DNA from: Pterobdella sp. o SKG-2022
Lineage: Eukaryota > Annelida > Clitellata > Hirudinida > Piscicolidae
Direction: 5' to 3'
Length of the DNA: 64,000 nt
Assembly (NCBI GenBank): GCA_964035795.1
Contig: OZ038325.1
Span: forward strand, 6,875,107 to 6,939,106
Below the pieces are notes generated by a model that was given only the letters and a program-made list of their open reading frames with translations, made no database searches and was not told the origin of the DNA. The stretch's first letter is position 1; each line of letters begins with the position of its first letter. Shown one piece after another: positions 54,501 to 64,000 of the stretch. The translations under genes and the position numbers were made by a program.

Positions 54501-55101
54501 ACAAAGGTATATGGTTAATGTAAATTTTTTTGAGATATTTTTCAATTTTTTGTGGGATTTTTGTGTGGTCTTGTAGATGCGGTTGTTTTTGAATTAGCTA
54601 GTAAAAAGTATATATTGATAAAGTGATGTTGAGGTGTTTTGTTTGATTAGCTCTGTGAAGTCAATAAAGATTTGAATATTTGGTTTGTGAGTCGATTGAC
54701 AATTTAAAGGATCAAAGTGCAACAGTGTTTGTTTTATTTGTAAAATGGCTTTTCAATCTTATAAACAATCATTTTACTAGGAAATAACTTTGAGTTTCAC
54801 TAAATTTCAAACACATTTTAAAAAGACATGAATAAAAAAATCACTTCAATCAAACCTGTTTGGGTTTTTTTGGCACTCCTTTCTTCTTCTTCTTCTTCAA
54901 CTTCCCAAAAAACCCTTTTTTAGCTGGCTCCCCAATTTCACTTTTATTTTCACCATCTTGTTCTTTATTGGCTTGTTCTCCATTAGGGTTCTCGTTCAGT
55001 TCGGCCCGTTCCACGAGGTCTTGGTTAGGAACGATACCTCCGTCATAGTTGGCTAGTTTTCTTATCACTCTACTCACTAACCGCTCTTCATCTTCTTCGT
55101 C
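39512..55101 (-). CDS. K-Cl cotransporter (SLC12A4-7 family, KCC), 25 exons, N terminus missing
   Basis: Exons in order: 54856-55101, 54313-54459, 53586-53668, 52571-52673, 51920-52152, 50707-50933, 48552-48650, 48239-48337, 47554-47611, 46708-46826, 46248-46422, 45897-45995, 45563-45682, 45157-45290, 44899-44958, 44239-44407, 43834-43934, 43551-43667, 42787-42876, 42108-42203, 41621-41712, 40715-40897, 40136-40374, 39777-39889, 39512-39603. Phases agree throughout: 3,294 nt, 1,097 aa. It moves K+ with Cl- across the plasma membrane, setting cell volume and neuronal chloride. Diagnostic blocks: [14 protein letters not shown] (TM1), [30 protein letters not shown], a long Cys-containing extracellular loop (about residues 265-355) with NNS and NIT glycosylation sites, [34 protein letters not shown] and the C terminus [25 protein letters not shown]. 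The basic Lys run near residue 70 is unusual. The first exon with the start codon was not found upstream. Confidence 0.95.
40493..40655 (-). mobile_element. tRNA-derived SINE (copy 2)
   Basis: Inside a KCC intron. On the minus strand the head starts GTCGACCCACATAGCTCAG (A-box), then TTAGACTAGTTATCTAA and a B-box-like GGGCTCAACCC, followed by a tRNA-unrelated body with GAAACCCCAATATGGG and ending in a run of A. Together with 27369-27519 it defines a family. The tRNA-like part is not called as a functional tRNA gene because it is fused to the SINE body. Confidence 0.78.
41505..41602 (+). repeat. Dispersed repeat, copy C (with coding-like core)
   Basis: Longest copy of a small repeat family, inside a KCC intron about 20 bases past an exon. 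Its plus-strand frame reads [20 protein letters not shown] then [12 protein letters not shown] and stop. Shared core: GATGATATAGA, ATATC(G/A)AAAAG, TTCGTCAAAATAAAAAATTC. Confidence 0.72.
44158..44232 (-). mobile_element. Probable LINE 3' tail fragment
   Basis: On the minus strand this carries AGCGCTATAAAAAA followed by an ATT-type tract, the same kind of 3' end as the LINE at 15118. Only the tail is left. It sits directly in the intron next to a KCC exon donor. Confidence 0.5.
52170..52304. repeat. 17-bp minisatellite, about 8 units
   Basis: Units of TTATGTGGTTTTGATGT with small changes, inside a KCC intron. It begins about 16 bases upstream of the acceptor of exon 51920-52152, so it occupies the usual branch-point and polypyrimidine zone. 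On the transcript strand it reads ACATCAAAACCACATAA. Confidence 0.9.
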
Positions 55102-55600
55102 CTATGGTTAAAAGGATGGAGAAAGTTTAATGGAAATTAATGAGAGTAAGAAAGGTAGTGAATGAAGTTGGAAAAATTGTTTATTGAGATGTGTGGGAAG
55201 AAAGTGTTAGTTGATAAGAATGAAAAATGCCAAAGAAGTGGGTTTTGAAAAAGTATTTTTTTTAAAAAGCAGATGGTTTTTGAAGAGAGACAGAAATTTT
55301 AAGGAAATTCTTAGGCGTCAAATGATCGTTTTTGGAGTCTCAAGAAGGAAGGCGAAGTTTGTGAGTGTTGTTGTTTATTGGGTTAGGTTTAGAAATTTTA
55401 TTACATGACAATCATCTTTATCTTTTTGTATCATAAGTTCCTCTAATTTTCAGTGTATTGCATTCAATGTTAAGTATTTTATTGAACTGCAGTGCAAAAT
55501 ATTTTATTCTACTATGCAGTTGATAATGTATTGTAATGCCTTTATTTTGCATATCCAAGCAATAAAAAATCCTTTAAACTCCTTCTTGCAAATTTTCTCA
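55102..55600. other. Region upstream of KCC exon 54856-55101
   Basis: No KCC start exon was found here. Minus-strand AATAAA-like signals near 55545 and 55495 would suit the end of the minus-strand locus at 55601-56240. Confidence 0.4.
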
Positions 55601-56240
55601 CTATCTGAGTGGTTTGACTGATGCTAACTCCTCTTGTGCGGCTTGCAAAATCTTTTTTACACAGTTAAGTTCTTCAAAAACCACGCAATTAAAAATGCTT
55701 CTAGGTTGAACTCCTTTCGTACTTGTCTTGATCATATGTATTGGCTTTAAGTTGTCTAAAAATCCTAGTTCAAACTTTTTTTCATCATCCATGTATCGAA
55801 ATTTATTAAGTCTACTTGGATATACAAACTCTTTTGAAAATAAAATATTATTTCTGCCAACAAATCCATTAATAAACTGCTCAAATCTCATCAATTTTAA
55901 CTTCAGATACATCAGCCAAGTATGCCTTCGAACCGCCTCTCTCCACCAACCATCACGCCACAGGCACTCAATCTTATCTCATCAATTTTTTCAAAAACTT
56001 CCGCAAACTTCTCAAATTCCACTCAACTTATAGCTTTTTCATGAATAATTTTAGCACTTCTGAAACACAAACTGTACGTTATATTGCCTTGCGTTGTACG
56101 TTCTATTATCGAACATCCTCACTTATCAATCTAGTACAATCTTTCGTTATTGCAGAAAACCCATACTTCTTCCACACTTTTTAATTGACTCATAAATCCA
56201 CGTGACTGATGGTCGACCGATTCATGACGTCACAGGATTT
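55601..56240 (-). pseudogene. Unidentified coding-like locus, apparently broken
   Basis: The longest frame ends with TAG at 55601 and can be read upstream to about 55985. It includes WRDGWWREAVRRHTWL, RFEQFINGFVGRNNILF, KKFELGFLDNLKPIHMI and ILQAAQEELASVKPLR. The amino acid composition is rich and unlike random AT-rich frames. Further upstream, coding-like text continues in other frames (EFEKFAEVFEKIDEI near 56000, KKYGFSAITKDCTRLISEDV near 56130), separated by stops and frame changes. That fits a pseudogene or an unrecognised multi-exon gene end. I do not recognise the family. The polyadenylation-like signals downstream are in the right orientation. Confidence 0.4.
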
Positions 56241-56838
56241 GATCGATATGACATCATTAAAACGTCGATGCCGTAGACAAATGGCTGTTAGTGTGGTGAA
56301 AAAATTATATTAAAAATGAAAAAAAAACAACAGTATAAATATTTTAAGGAATAGCAAGAAAAAAAAAATTACAAATAATTATCAAAATAAAAATAATTTG
56401 AAAAAATTAAAAAAAAACAAACATATGCTAAAAAAACGATAAATAACACACATTTGAAAAAATTGTTTTGGAGGAGTTCCCTGCTAAGCAAATTAACAGT
56501 TAAAAGCATATTTTATCGCTCTGGTGTCCTTAATCCATGCTTTCAAAAGGATGGACTGAAGCGACTTTGAAAATAATTTATTTATAAACAATTTTGTTTA
56601 TTTCCGTAAGTTAAGTTGAATTACTTTTGTATTTAATAAAATTTCTGTTTTTTAAATTTTATTATTGTTTTTCTAAAACTTATCCCATTTATTTTATTAT
56701 TTAAAAAACAACGTCAATTAATTTTTGAATTCTTTCATTAATAACCCTTTTTACAACTATTTTCTTTGATTGATGCACTAAATCAGATTTGTTTGCCCTT
56801 CTCTGATTTGATGGTCTGTTGAAACCCCTCCAAATAAT
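56241..56838. other. AT-rich DNA, no gene seen
   Basis: A-rich, then T-rich sequence without coding signals. Confidence 0.5.
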
Positions 56839-57058
56839 TACGTCATCATTTGTATACGTCACTGTTTGTAGCGTCATCATACAAAATTTACGTTATTATA
56901 GATGATGTACGTCACCATATGCATACTATGTCATTATTCATATTCGTCACCACATACATTTTACGCCACATTTCATAACAACGTCATCATATAGATAATA
57001 CCTGATTTCTTAGAATCCACGTCACCATGTACATTCTACGTCATGATAAAAAATGACG
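56839..57058. repeat. Degenerate tandem repeat rich in ACGTCA half-sites
   Basis: Irregularly spaced units of the form ACGTCA(C/T)CATnTnCATnCTA. Exact ACGTCA occurs at about 56840, 56856, 56910, 56980, 57019 and 57038, with several one-mismatch copies between. ACGTCA is the half-site of the cAMP response element. A full palindromic TGACGTCA lies at 56225-56232. Confidence 0.6.
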
Positions 57059-57071
57059 ACAACCACTAGTA

Positions 57072-57317
57072 TCACCATTGCTTTGCAGGCATTTCAAGAC
57101 TCGTAGATGACTCTATGACCCGAAAAGACATGTTTCCACATTTGCCGCACGAATAACAAAAACTGGAATGAGATGCAACAACGTGAAGTTTTTCATGGCT
57201 TATGACACTTATTGAACTTTTGCATACTTTACCGCAAATGTTGTGAAACTGGGCAAAAAGAATTCTGACGAGTAGCGTGCATTGAACTGTCTTTCTCATG
57301 CTTAGCTTGAAAAGCAC
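57072..57317 (-). pseudogene. Degenerate C2H2-zinc-finger-like remnant
   Basis: A minus-strand frame of 81 codons contains ICGKVCKSSISVISHEKLH, close to the C2H2 pattern (CGK then H-x3-H) but with the first Cys replaced by His, followed by FCYSCGKCGNMSF where the expected His pair is missing. Best read as a decayed piece of a zinc finger gene. Low certainty. Confidence 0.3.
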
Positions 57318-59310
57318 AACGTCGATAAGACCTTAAATAACTCAATAAGCCCGCCTTGCTCAAACATTGGTGCCCACATTGATTGCGAGTAAGTTCATAA
57401 CTCAGTAATGTTTCCTTTCAGAGATCGCGTTTGAGTCATGTACAACTTAAGCCTCCATAGGTGAAATATGGCAAGCTTATAAGCATTATAATGTAAATAT
57501 TCAGATTTAAGCTCTAATGAAAGGTGATAAATTATTGAATGTATTCACTTAGAAGAAAAATAAATAAAATTTCGACGAAGGAGTAAATTATAATATATAT
57601 AAAAAAAATTTAGATAATTATAAATGAGAAAAAAGTGATTGAAAAAAGATAAAAAAATTTTATAATTTTTTTAGAATAAAGTAAAAAATTTTTTATATTT
57701 TTTTTACAATTAGCTGCATTACTTTGTGCATATATTTAACAGATATAACTATCCTGCAATTGCTCTGAAGGTGAACTCAAAACGGTCATGCCGAGGTAGT
57801 TTGAAAAACAGTAATAATAATAACAATAAAAATAAAAAAAAATGGGAATAACTTTTTTCACATATTATGAAAAATTCAATAACATCAACAATATAAAAGT
57901 AAAAAACTTGATAAGAAAGAAAAAAAATAATTTTTAATTGAAACAATAATAATAATAATAAAACAATAAATAAGGGTGAATAAAATTATGTGGGTAATAT
58001 TATTAGTAGAAAAAACAATGAAATGTTGTATGGAGTGTGTAGTCATCCACAAGCGATCAATAACGATTTTGTTGCTGATGTTAGTGTTTTTTTTGTTGTT
58101 GTTTTGATTTTTTTTCATAAGGTTTGTTTTCGATGTTGCTTTTGGTTTTTTTTAGTTTTTTGTTTTTCTTTGACTGTTTTCATTTGAAAATTATTGTTTT
58201 TTTTTTTATTTAACAAATTTTTTACAAAAAAATTTTCGTTTTGAAAAGTTGATAGTCACACAGCCATTTAGTACTCAGTGGTTGAGTATCTTTTTCTGTT
58301 CATATCAGATGCCACCATCAGATGGGTTTCTTTTACAGTGTTTTATCTTTATTGGTGAATTCAGTCTTGTTTTTTTTTCTTTTTTTATTATATTCTAAGA
58401 TTTAACTTTGTGTTGTTACTGATGATTTGTTTTTGCTGTTAATTTTTTTTGTTTTTATATTCACAATTTTTTGTTACTGATATTGAAGTTTGTTGAATGT
58501 TTTGCTTCAATTTTTTTTTCAACAACACATTAATTTTTTTTATTGTTTTACTGTGAAAGTTTTTTGATGATTTCCGTTTCTATAAGTTTATTTTTGTTGT
58601 TAGAATATTTGCTGCAACAACGTTGTTGTTTTTTTTTCACTCTATATTTTTTATTTTTATTGTTTTTTGTTTTTATTTTTTATATTAAAAACAATAATAT
58701 TATGAAATTTACGGTTGTTTTACGATATTTCCACAAAAGCTTATTTATCTCATATATAATGCATTTCTAACATTTGCTTCCATATTTTTTTTGTATTTTT
58801 TATATTTTTAATTGAATAGTAATATTTTTATAATAATATTTATATTCTCAACATATTTATTTTTTTTATCAAAATTAATTTTCAAATTTTTTTTTGTTAA
58901 TACTAATCTTTATTGTCGGTTTTCTTTTTTTATTTCTATAGTTATTTAGCTAATGTTATTCTTATAATTTCAAATTCCCAATTTTTTTTATTTTAAACAG
59001 TTGAAATTTTATGCAAATGTTATGTTAGTATAACAACTTCTTATTTTTAAGGGTATTGTTACATCCCTTGTTTTCATTGGCTGGCTTTATCATCTTATGT
59101 TCTATTTTCGTGGAATAACTTGGAATATCCTACTTTATTATCGTTTTCAATAAAATTTTTTAATATAAATTTATGTTTTTTTTGTTTTTTTTTTCTTTTT
59201 TTATTGTTTTTTATGTGTTGTTATTAATAGGTTTTTTATATTTGTGTTTTTTTTCAATGACTATTCTATTGTTGATGTTTTGCATTATATTATATTTATT
59301 ATAATTTAAA

Positions 59311-59362
59311 TTTTTATAGCGCAAAATTTAAAAACAAATTTGTTTTGAAGACGCTTAAAGTT
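59311..59362 (-). mobile_element. Probable LINE 3' tail fragment
   Basis: The minus strand carries GCGCTATAAAAATTTAAATT, matching the 3' end style of the LINE at 15-19.5 kb, plus about 40 adjoining bases. Very short. Confidence 0.45.
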
Positions 59363-60555
59363 TTATATTTTAACCATTGTATCATAACTTCCATCATTAT
59401 TCTCATCTTCAATTGTTTCATTGTTTTTTTGACATTCTTTTCCCATTTTTATATGTTTTTTGTTGCTGTTGGATTTCAAATTTTTTCATTATTTTTATTT
59501 TTTTTGTTTTTTTTATTCTTATTAACATCATATTTTGATACGCAAAGCAATGTTATCGTACAGATTTCGTCTAATGCTTCCCATGCGAAATCTTTCAGTT
59601 TTATGATATTGTTTTTTCCATTATTTTTTTTAATTTTTTCTTTATTAGTTTTATTTTATTGCTTTTTTTACATTTTATTATTAGTTTATTTTATGTCTAT
59701 CTTTTTTATAGGATATTTTCTTTATTGTTGTTTTTCGTTATTGTTGTTGTTTTGTTCATTATTGTTGTTCATTTTTTTTTCACTCTTCAATCAGACTGTG
59801 ATCATTTTTGTCAATAAAAACCTACTTCAGTGCTTTTCCAACAATTGTATAAACAGAGAAATTTTAAAAAATTGAAAAAAAAGAAGCAATAATAAAAATA
59901 ATTTAAAAAAATTAATAAAAATATGATTGAAGATGAAACATATTCCAAAAAAAATAATAATGATAATAAAAAAAATGAAAAATATAAATAATATATTTTT
60001 TTATTGTTCTTATTATGATACGGTTGTGCATACAAAACAGCGCTGTACGTTTTCCCAAGCCTCTGTTCGTTGCTCCTTTATCTCATCTTATTGCTGTTAT
60101 TTTTACAATTTTTTTCTTACTATTATCTTTATTATTTTTTTATCCCTGTGGTTTCATTATTATTTCATGCTTTTTTTATTATTATTCTTTTTTTACCAAT
60201 TTTATTTTTATATTGTACGGTTATTTTTATTTTTATTATTTTTATATTATTGCAATTATTTTTTTTTAATTTTAAATTATTGCTGATTTGTTTTTTTTTT
60301 TATTTTTCACGTTGATACTTTTGTTTCATAGTAATGATGAAATTGTTTTTACATTCGTATTTTATTTATAACCAAATCGTTTTGATGCTCTTCATTAGTT
60401 TTGTTTCTCATTATAATTTATTTTCTTTCTTCAGCCTTGTTTTCATTTTTGTTTGATTCTGTTTATTATTTTTCAGCAAATATTATTTTTTTATATTTCT
60501 ATTTATTGCTTTCCTATTTCATCTATTCTCATCCATTTTCACTTCATTATTAACA

Positions 60556-60730
60556 AATTTATATAGCGCATAATTCAAAACTACACTCAGTTTTGAAAGC
60601 GCTTGAAAACTTTAATTAATAAATAAAAGAGTTTTTTTTAAAAAATTCTCAAAAAACTGCAAATGTTTATAAGGGAAGGTGATGAGTGTAAGTTAGGTTA
60701 GAAAGAGTTCTACAGACGAGAAGCAGGTTA
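60556..60730 (-). mobile_element. 5'-truncated copy of the CR1/L2-like LINE
   Basis: Starts with the GCGCTATATAAAT tail. Its 60650-60730 part aligns by eye with the 3' coding end of the full element at 15220-15310 (shared GAAGGTGATGAG/GAAGGCGATGAG, AAGTTA, ACAGACG). Same orientation, strongly diverged, only about 175 bp left. Confidence 0.65.
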
Positions 60731-61185
60731 AAAAAAAAAACCACGCAGAAAAATATTTTTTTTGTTTTTCGTTGTTTTTAATATTATTTTTTTTATTTAT
60801 TATTTATTTATTAATTGATGTTCACTTTATCAGAATTTATTTGAAATTTAGAATTTTTTCAATCAAACTTATTTCAAAAACAAAAATCATTTAAGCCTTC
60901 TACCAAAAAAACCATAAATCTCGAAACCTATCAAAATAATAGCAATGAATGAGAAGTTAATAAGATAATTTACAGTAGGAATTTATAGAAAAAACTTGGG
61001 AAAGAGAACAACTCAAAATGTAGTTTATTAGATACATGATCTCAAAAAGCTCAGTATCTCCAACGTTTGATCATCTCTATATTTATCTACGTAAAAAAAT
61101 TTTTAAAAATTGAAAAACTAAACATAGTTTATATAAATGTTAAAATTTTTTTTTAATATATATATATATATTTTTCTTTTTTAAA

Positions 61186-61250
61186 TTTGAATTTTTTATT
61201 TTGACGAAACTTTTCGATATATTCTATAGCATCATCAGATAACCAATGTG
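61186..61250 (-). repeat. Dispersed repeat, copy A
   Basis: Minus-strand frame reads HWLSDDAIEYIEKFRQNKKF, the same core as copy C at 41505-41602. Nucleotide core shared with copies B and C: ATATCGAAAAGTTTCGTCAA. Confidence 0.72.
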
Positions 61251-61899
61251 GATTATAGAAATGGAAGAATGATTCATAGAGGATTTTTAGTTTATATAAA
61301 TCGACTGAATAAATAATTATAAAAGAAGAAAGATTCATTAGTGAAATTATTCTTGGGTAAGTGATGGTTCAACAAACAGTTTCTTTTTTCTTGTATTCCG
61401 TTAGCCTTAGCCTAGATAATAGCATTTTTTTAACATACCTCATTTTAGTTTATTAATCCTGATTGATAAACGTGTGAAAAACTGATTACGTAAATTTTTC
61501 AAGTCAAAAACAATTGGTTGATATTATTTTCTAGTGTTCTTGGAGATGTGTAGCTCAAATTTTATTGCTGTGTTTCTTTCAAACATACAACCGTCGTTTA
61601 TATATAAGCATGTTCTATACAAATAAATATTCAAATAAAAATCAACTTTAATTTGAAATTCATGAGCTTCAATTTGAAAAAATATTAATTAAAAATGTAA
61701 ATCTACTTTGAAATTTTAAAAATGAAATCAAAATTAAATTCAAAAGTAAACTAAAAGGGTAGGGGAATGGTAGAGTATCGTACAAAATTATCCTTCATTT
61801 TTATCATCTCGAGCATCAGCATAATAATCATTATAAGTTGCATAACGGATACAAAATATCTCAATAAGTGAAAAAAAATTAATGAATTTAAAATAACTA

Positions 61900-63753
61900 T
61901 TGTCATCACAGGCACACACGTATTTGAAGACGTTCTCGTGCGACTTAGAGAACTTATGCACCAGTTGCACAGCCTCTGAAGAAGTGGTGTTAATGCAGTC
62001 TTCATAGAAGGAGTATGGCATTACAGGTTTAGGCAGGGAGTCTAGGAAGATGAGAAGACATTCTGCCACTGAGTGGATTGCACAGCCTCTGAAGAAGTGG
62101 TGTTAATGCAGTCTTCATAGAAGGAGTATGGCATTACAGGTTTAGGCAGGGAGTCTAGGAAGATGAGAAGACATTCTGCCACTGAGTGGATGTGCAGACG
62201 ATTGCCTGTAAGGCCTGTTAGAGAACTGTCCAAAATATTCCCAATGCAAACGAGCCAGCAGTGGGTTCATTTTGTACATCCACGGGTAAATGGATGGAAA
62301 CTAATTGGTTGAATGGGATGCCGAAAAAACTTGGCAGCAACTCAGCTGTCACAGTGATAAAGAAATCTTTTCCGGAGTGCAAATACAGCACCTGGATGTC
62401 CTCGAGGCAGTCGCCCTCTACCTCTGTCATGGTCTTGGAATTGACCACCACTTCAAACAATAATTCAACATTTTCTTCAAGTAGAATGCCACTGGCTGGC
62501 TGCACGTTGAGCTACGATTTGAAAGGCGCTTTTTCTGATGGTTTATTGACGAATGAGAATCTCGCTGATACCTGTCCAATATTGACAATGGTGATGGACT
62601 TGTGTTTGTGATCAAGGAACTTCAAGTCTTTGAAACTTCGATAGAAGTCAAGGATATTTGGGAAAGATATTCGTTTTCTTTCTGGTCAAGCAACTTCATC
62701 ACAGCAGAATGGATTCTCTCCTCTTTCACCACGTCGTGTGTCTTTGTAGGGATTTGGAAGAAGGAAGACACAGATACGTAGTTCGAATGTCTCACATTAG
62801 GATGGCTTCTATATTTGTATTGCTTAATTCCAGTGCCCCTGTATAAAATCCTGTCACACCAAGCTGATGTTCCAATATCAAACTTGTAAGTGGGCTTGAA
62901 GGTCCAAGTGTCTGTTCACTTCGGAAGTGTCGATGTCACTGATACGGTAGTTCAAATTTCCTAACCAAAATACTATATCATGGTCAGAAATAATCATCTT
63001 ATTATCGAATTGCAGTTTAGAGCTGATATCCCTGAAATCTTGATTTCTGCGCTCATAGTCCTCAAAGTGGGCGGCCAAGTGGCTGTTGAAGTAGCACACC
63101 GTGGTGTCTATGATGGTCATACTCACTGCCATTGCTCCTTTTTTGCCCACTCTGTTCAGAAGTCCAGTGGCCAAGCTACTGACGTTGACGTTATGAATCA
63201 TTTGGTCAAGGCCTCTCTTGATGAACACACCCACCAATAGGCCAATCATGCGGTGTTTTGCTTTCAGATCATAGCAGGCATTCGAAGACAGATTTTGTTT
63301 TATCGAATTCAGCCATAGGGTTTCTCTTTCACCGTCCATGCCGAAGTAGGCGTTTGGCGACACCTCTATCTTTTGCATGCCGACAAAATAGATGTCAGGT
63401 GCGACATTTAGCGGTGGCAACAGCCAATCACCGAGGTTGCTGATCACAGGCCTCTCTGCTATGTTCCATGTGGCACAATATAAAATAATATCATGTACAG
63501 TGGTATACTCTCGCTCTCTCTCCTTCATCAACATCTTTGCCAGAACTTCCCTGCCTACATTTCTATCCTTTTCTGAACTATAAGTTCTAACGGCCGTGCC
63601 AGTAGCATTTTTGTTAAAATTTTCTGATATTAATGTTGCATCGCTTCCAAGATTCATGAAATCAGGATAAGGCCATTCAGTTTTTCCCTTGTTGAAAGTG
63701 GGTGCTCCAAAGATAACTCCTTCTTTGTTACTTCTGTCTTTTTCATTATCCAT
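61900..63753 (-). pseudogene. Inactive intronless copy of a type II inositol polyphosphate 5-phosphatase (INPP5B/OCRL-like)
   Basis: The first frame (63753 to 62878, 291 aa, ATG MDNEKD) covers most of the 5-phosphatase domain: ATWNIAERP (95-102), GMQKIEV, NSHLAAHFEDYERRNQDF, DHDIVFWLGNLNYRI. The family catalyses removal of the 5-phosphate from PI(4,5)P2 and related lipids. Catalytic positions are changed: FQE has become MQK, GDLNYR has become GNLNYR, the NG of WNVNG has become AE, and SDHKP is lost. After a frameshift near 62895 with loss of about 45 residues, FKPTYKFDIG..AWCDRIL follows, then the ASH-type region (with a frame change near 62650 and a TAG at a usual Trp near 62510), then a RhoGAP-like start (HSVAECLLIFLDSLPKP) broken by a tandem duplication. 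Orthologues are normally split into many exons; here no intron is seen. It stops at about 61900 inside the RhoGAP-like domain. No poly-A tail seen. Confidence 0.82.
61965..62190. repeat. Exact 113-bp tandem duplication
   Basis: 61965-62077 and 62078-62190 look identical base for base. The unit is not a multiple of three, so the duplication itself shifts the frame of the pseudogene. Confidence 0.93.
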
Positions 63754-64000
63754 TTTATATTCTTTTTAAGTTGATATCCAATTAAATTTTATAAAATTAT
63801 GACAAGTTTTTAATAATTTTGAATTTTATATATACTCTCAAAATCTCCCATTCAACGTCTATATTTTAAATGATTAAGTTTCCCTTTCTTTAACTTTCAT
63901 AAATTATGAATTAAGTATTATCAATTTTTTAAATTAGTTCCATATTATTTATTTAAATAATTTTAAAATTTTTTTATTTAAAAAACTAATTTGATGTTAT
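63754..64000. other. AT-rich flank
   Basis: Upstream of the pseudogene ATG on the minus strand. No gene seen. Confidence 0.5.

Larger units (their letters stand above)
57318..61899. other. Long AT-rich, T-rich region with repeat fragments
   Basis: 57780-60550 is dominated by T-runs, TTG and TTA on the plus strand, so all open frames are Phe/Leu/Ile-rich artefacts. LINE tails lie at 59311-59362 and 60556-60730 and a dispersed repeat at 61186-61250. No gene supported. Confidence 0.5.

Noticed and set aside
59345..60315. Phe/Leu/Ile-rich open frames that look like membrane proteins
   Set aside because: Explained by T-rich low-complexity DNA; no conserved motif, and frames overlap on both strands.
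62261..63583. Plus-strand open frames across the 5-phosphatase locus
   Set aside because: Antisense shadows of the recognisable INPP5B/OCRL-like reading.

Overview
This is a 64 kb window of an AT-rich metazoan nuclear genome. Genes are split by canonical GT-AG introns, intergenic DNA is full of microsatellites, and LINE and SINE retrotransposons are present, with two 200-base assembly gaps. The gene content (a nuclear receptor, ANKAR, a KCC cotransporter, an OCRL/INPP5B relative) is animal. The repeat texture fits a lophotrochozoan such as a leech, but that placement is a guess. All exon models were built by hand from splice signals, reading phase and family knowledge; no alignment program was run.

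Layout. 1-1.75 kb: two minus-strand exons that together encode a complete nuclear-receptor DNA-binding domain. 1.75-15.1 kb: AT-rich, with a gap, a palindromic repeat, a decayed LINE fragment and a 1.23 kb pure TAG triplet array. 15.1-19.5 kb: a nearly full-length CR1/L2-like LINE on the minus strand with only three clear disablements. 19.5-22.5 kb: AT-rich, a gap, then a nearly 1 kb ATCT array. 22.99-32.43 kb: a 23-exon minus-strand ANKAR orthologue (ankyrin plus armadillo repeats, about 1252 aa) whose exon phases all agree. 33.6 kb: a single-exon plus-strand gene for a 72-aa membrane protein, with a TATA-like box and a heat-shock-element-like motif. 33.8-39.5 kb: AT-rich, no convincing gene. 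39.51-55.10 kb: 25 minus-strand exons of a K-Cl cotransporter, complete at the C terminus, with the extreme N terminus missing. 55.6-56.2 kb: an unidentified, broken coding-like locus. 56.2-61.9 kb: AT- and T-rich DNA with LINE 3' tails and an ACGTCA-rich degenerate repeat. 61.9-63.75 kb: an intronless, frameshifted, catalytically dead inositol 5-phosphatase (INPP5B/OCRL type), best read as a retrocopy pseudogene.

The most interesting signal is not a gene. Many introns of the three spliced genes begin GU-rich after the donor and end CA-rich before the acceptor on the transcript strand, so the two ends of one intron can base-pair. The best case is 14 of 15 bases in a KCC intron. This suggests RNA pairing helps define introns here. 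Other items of note are a tRNA-derived SINE family, a small dispersed repeat family with a shared coding-like core, and an exact 113-bp tandem duplication inside the 5-phosphatase pseudogene.
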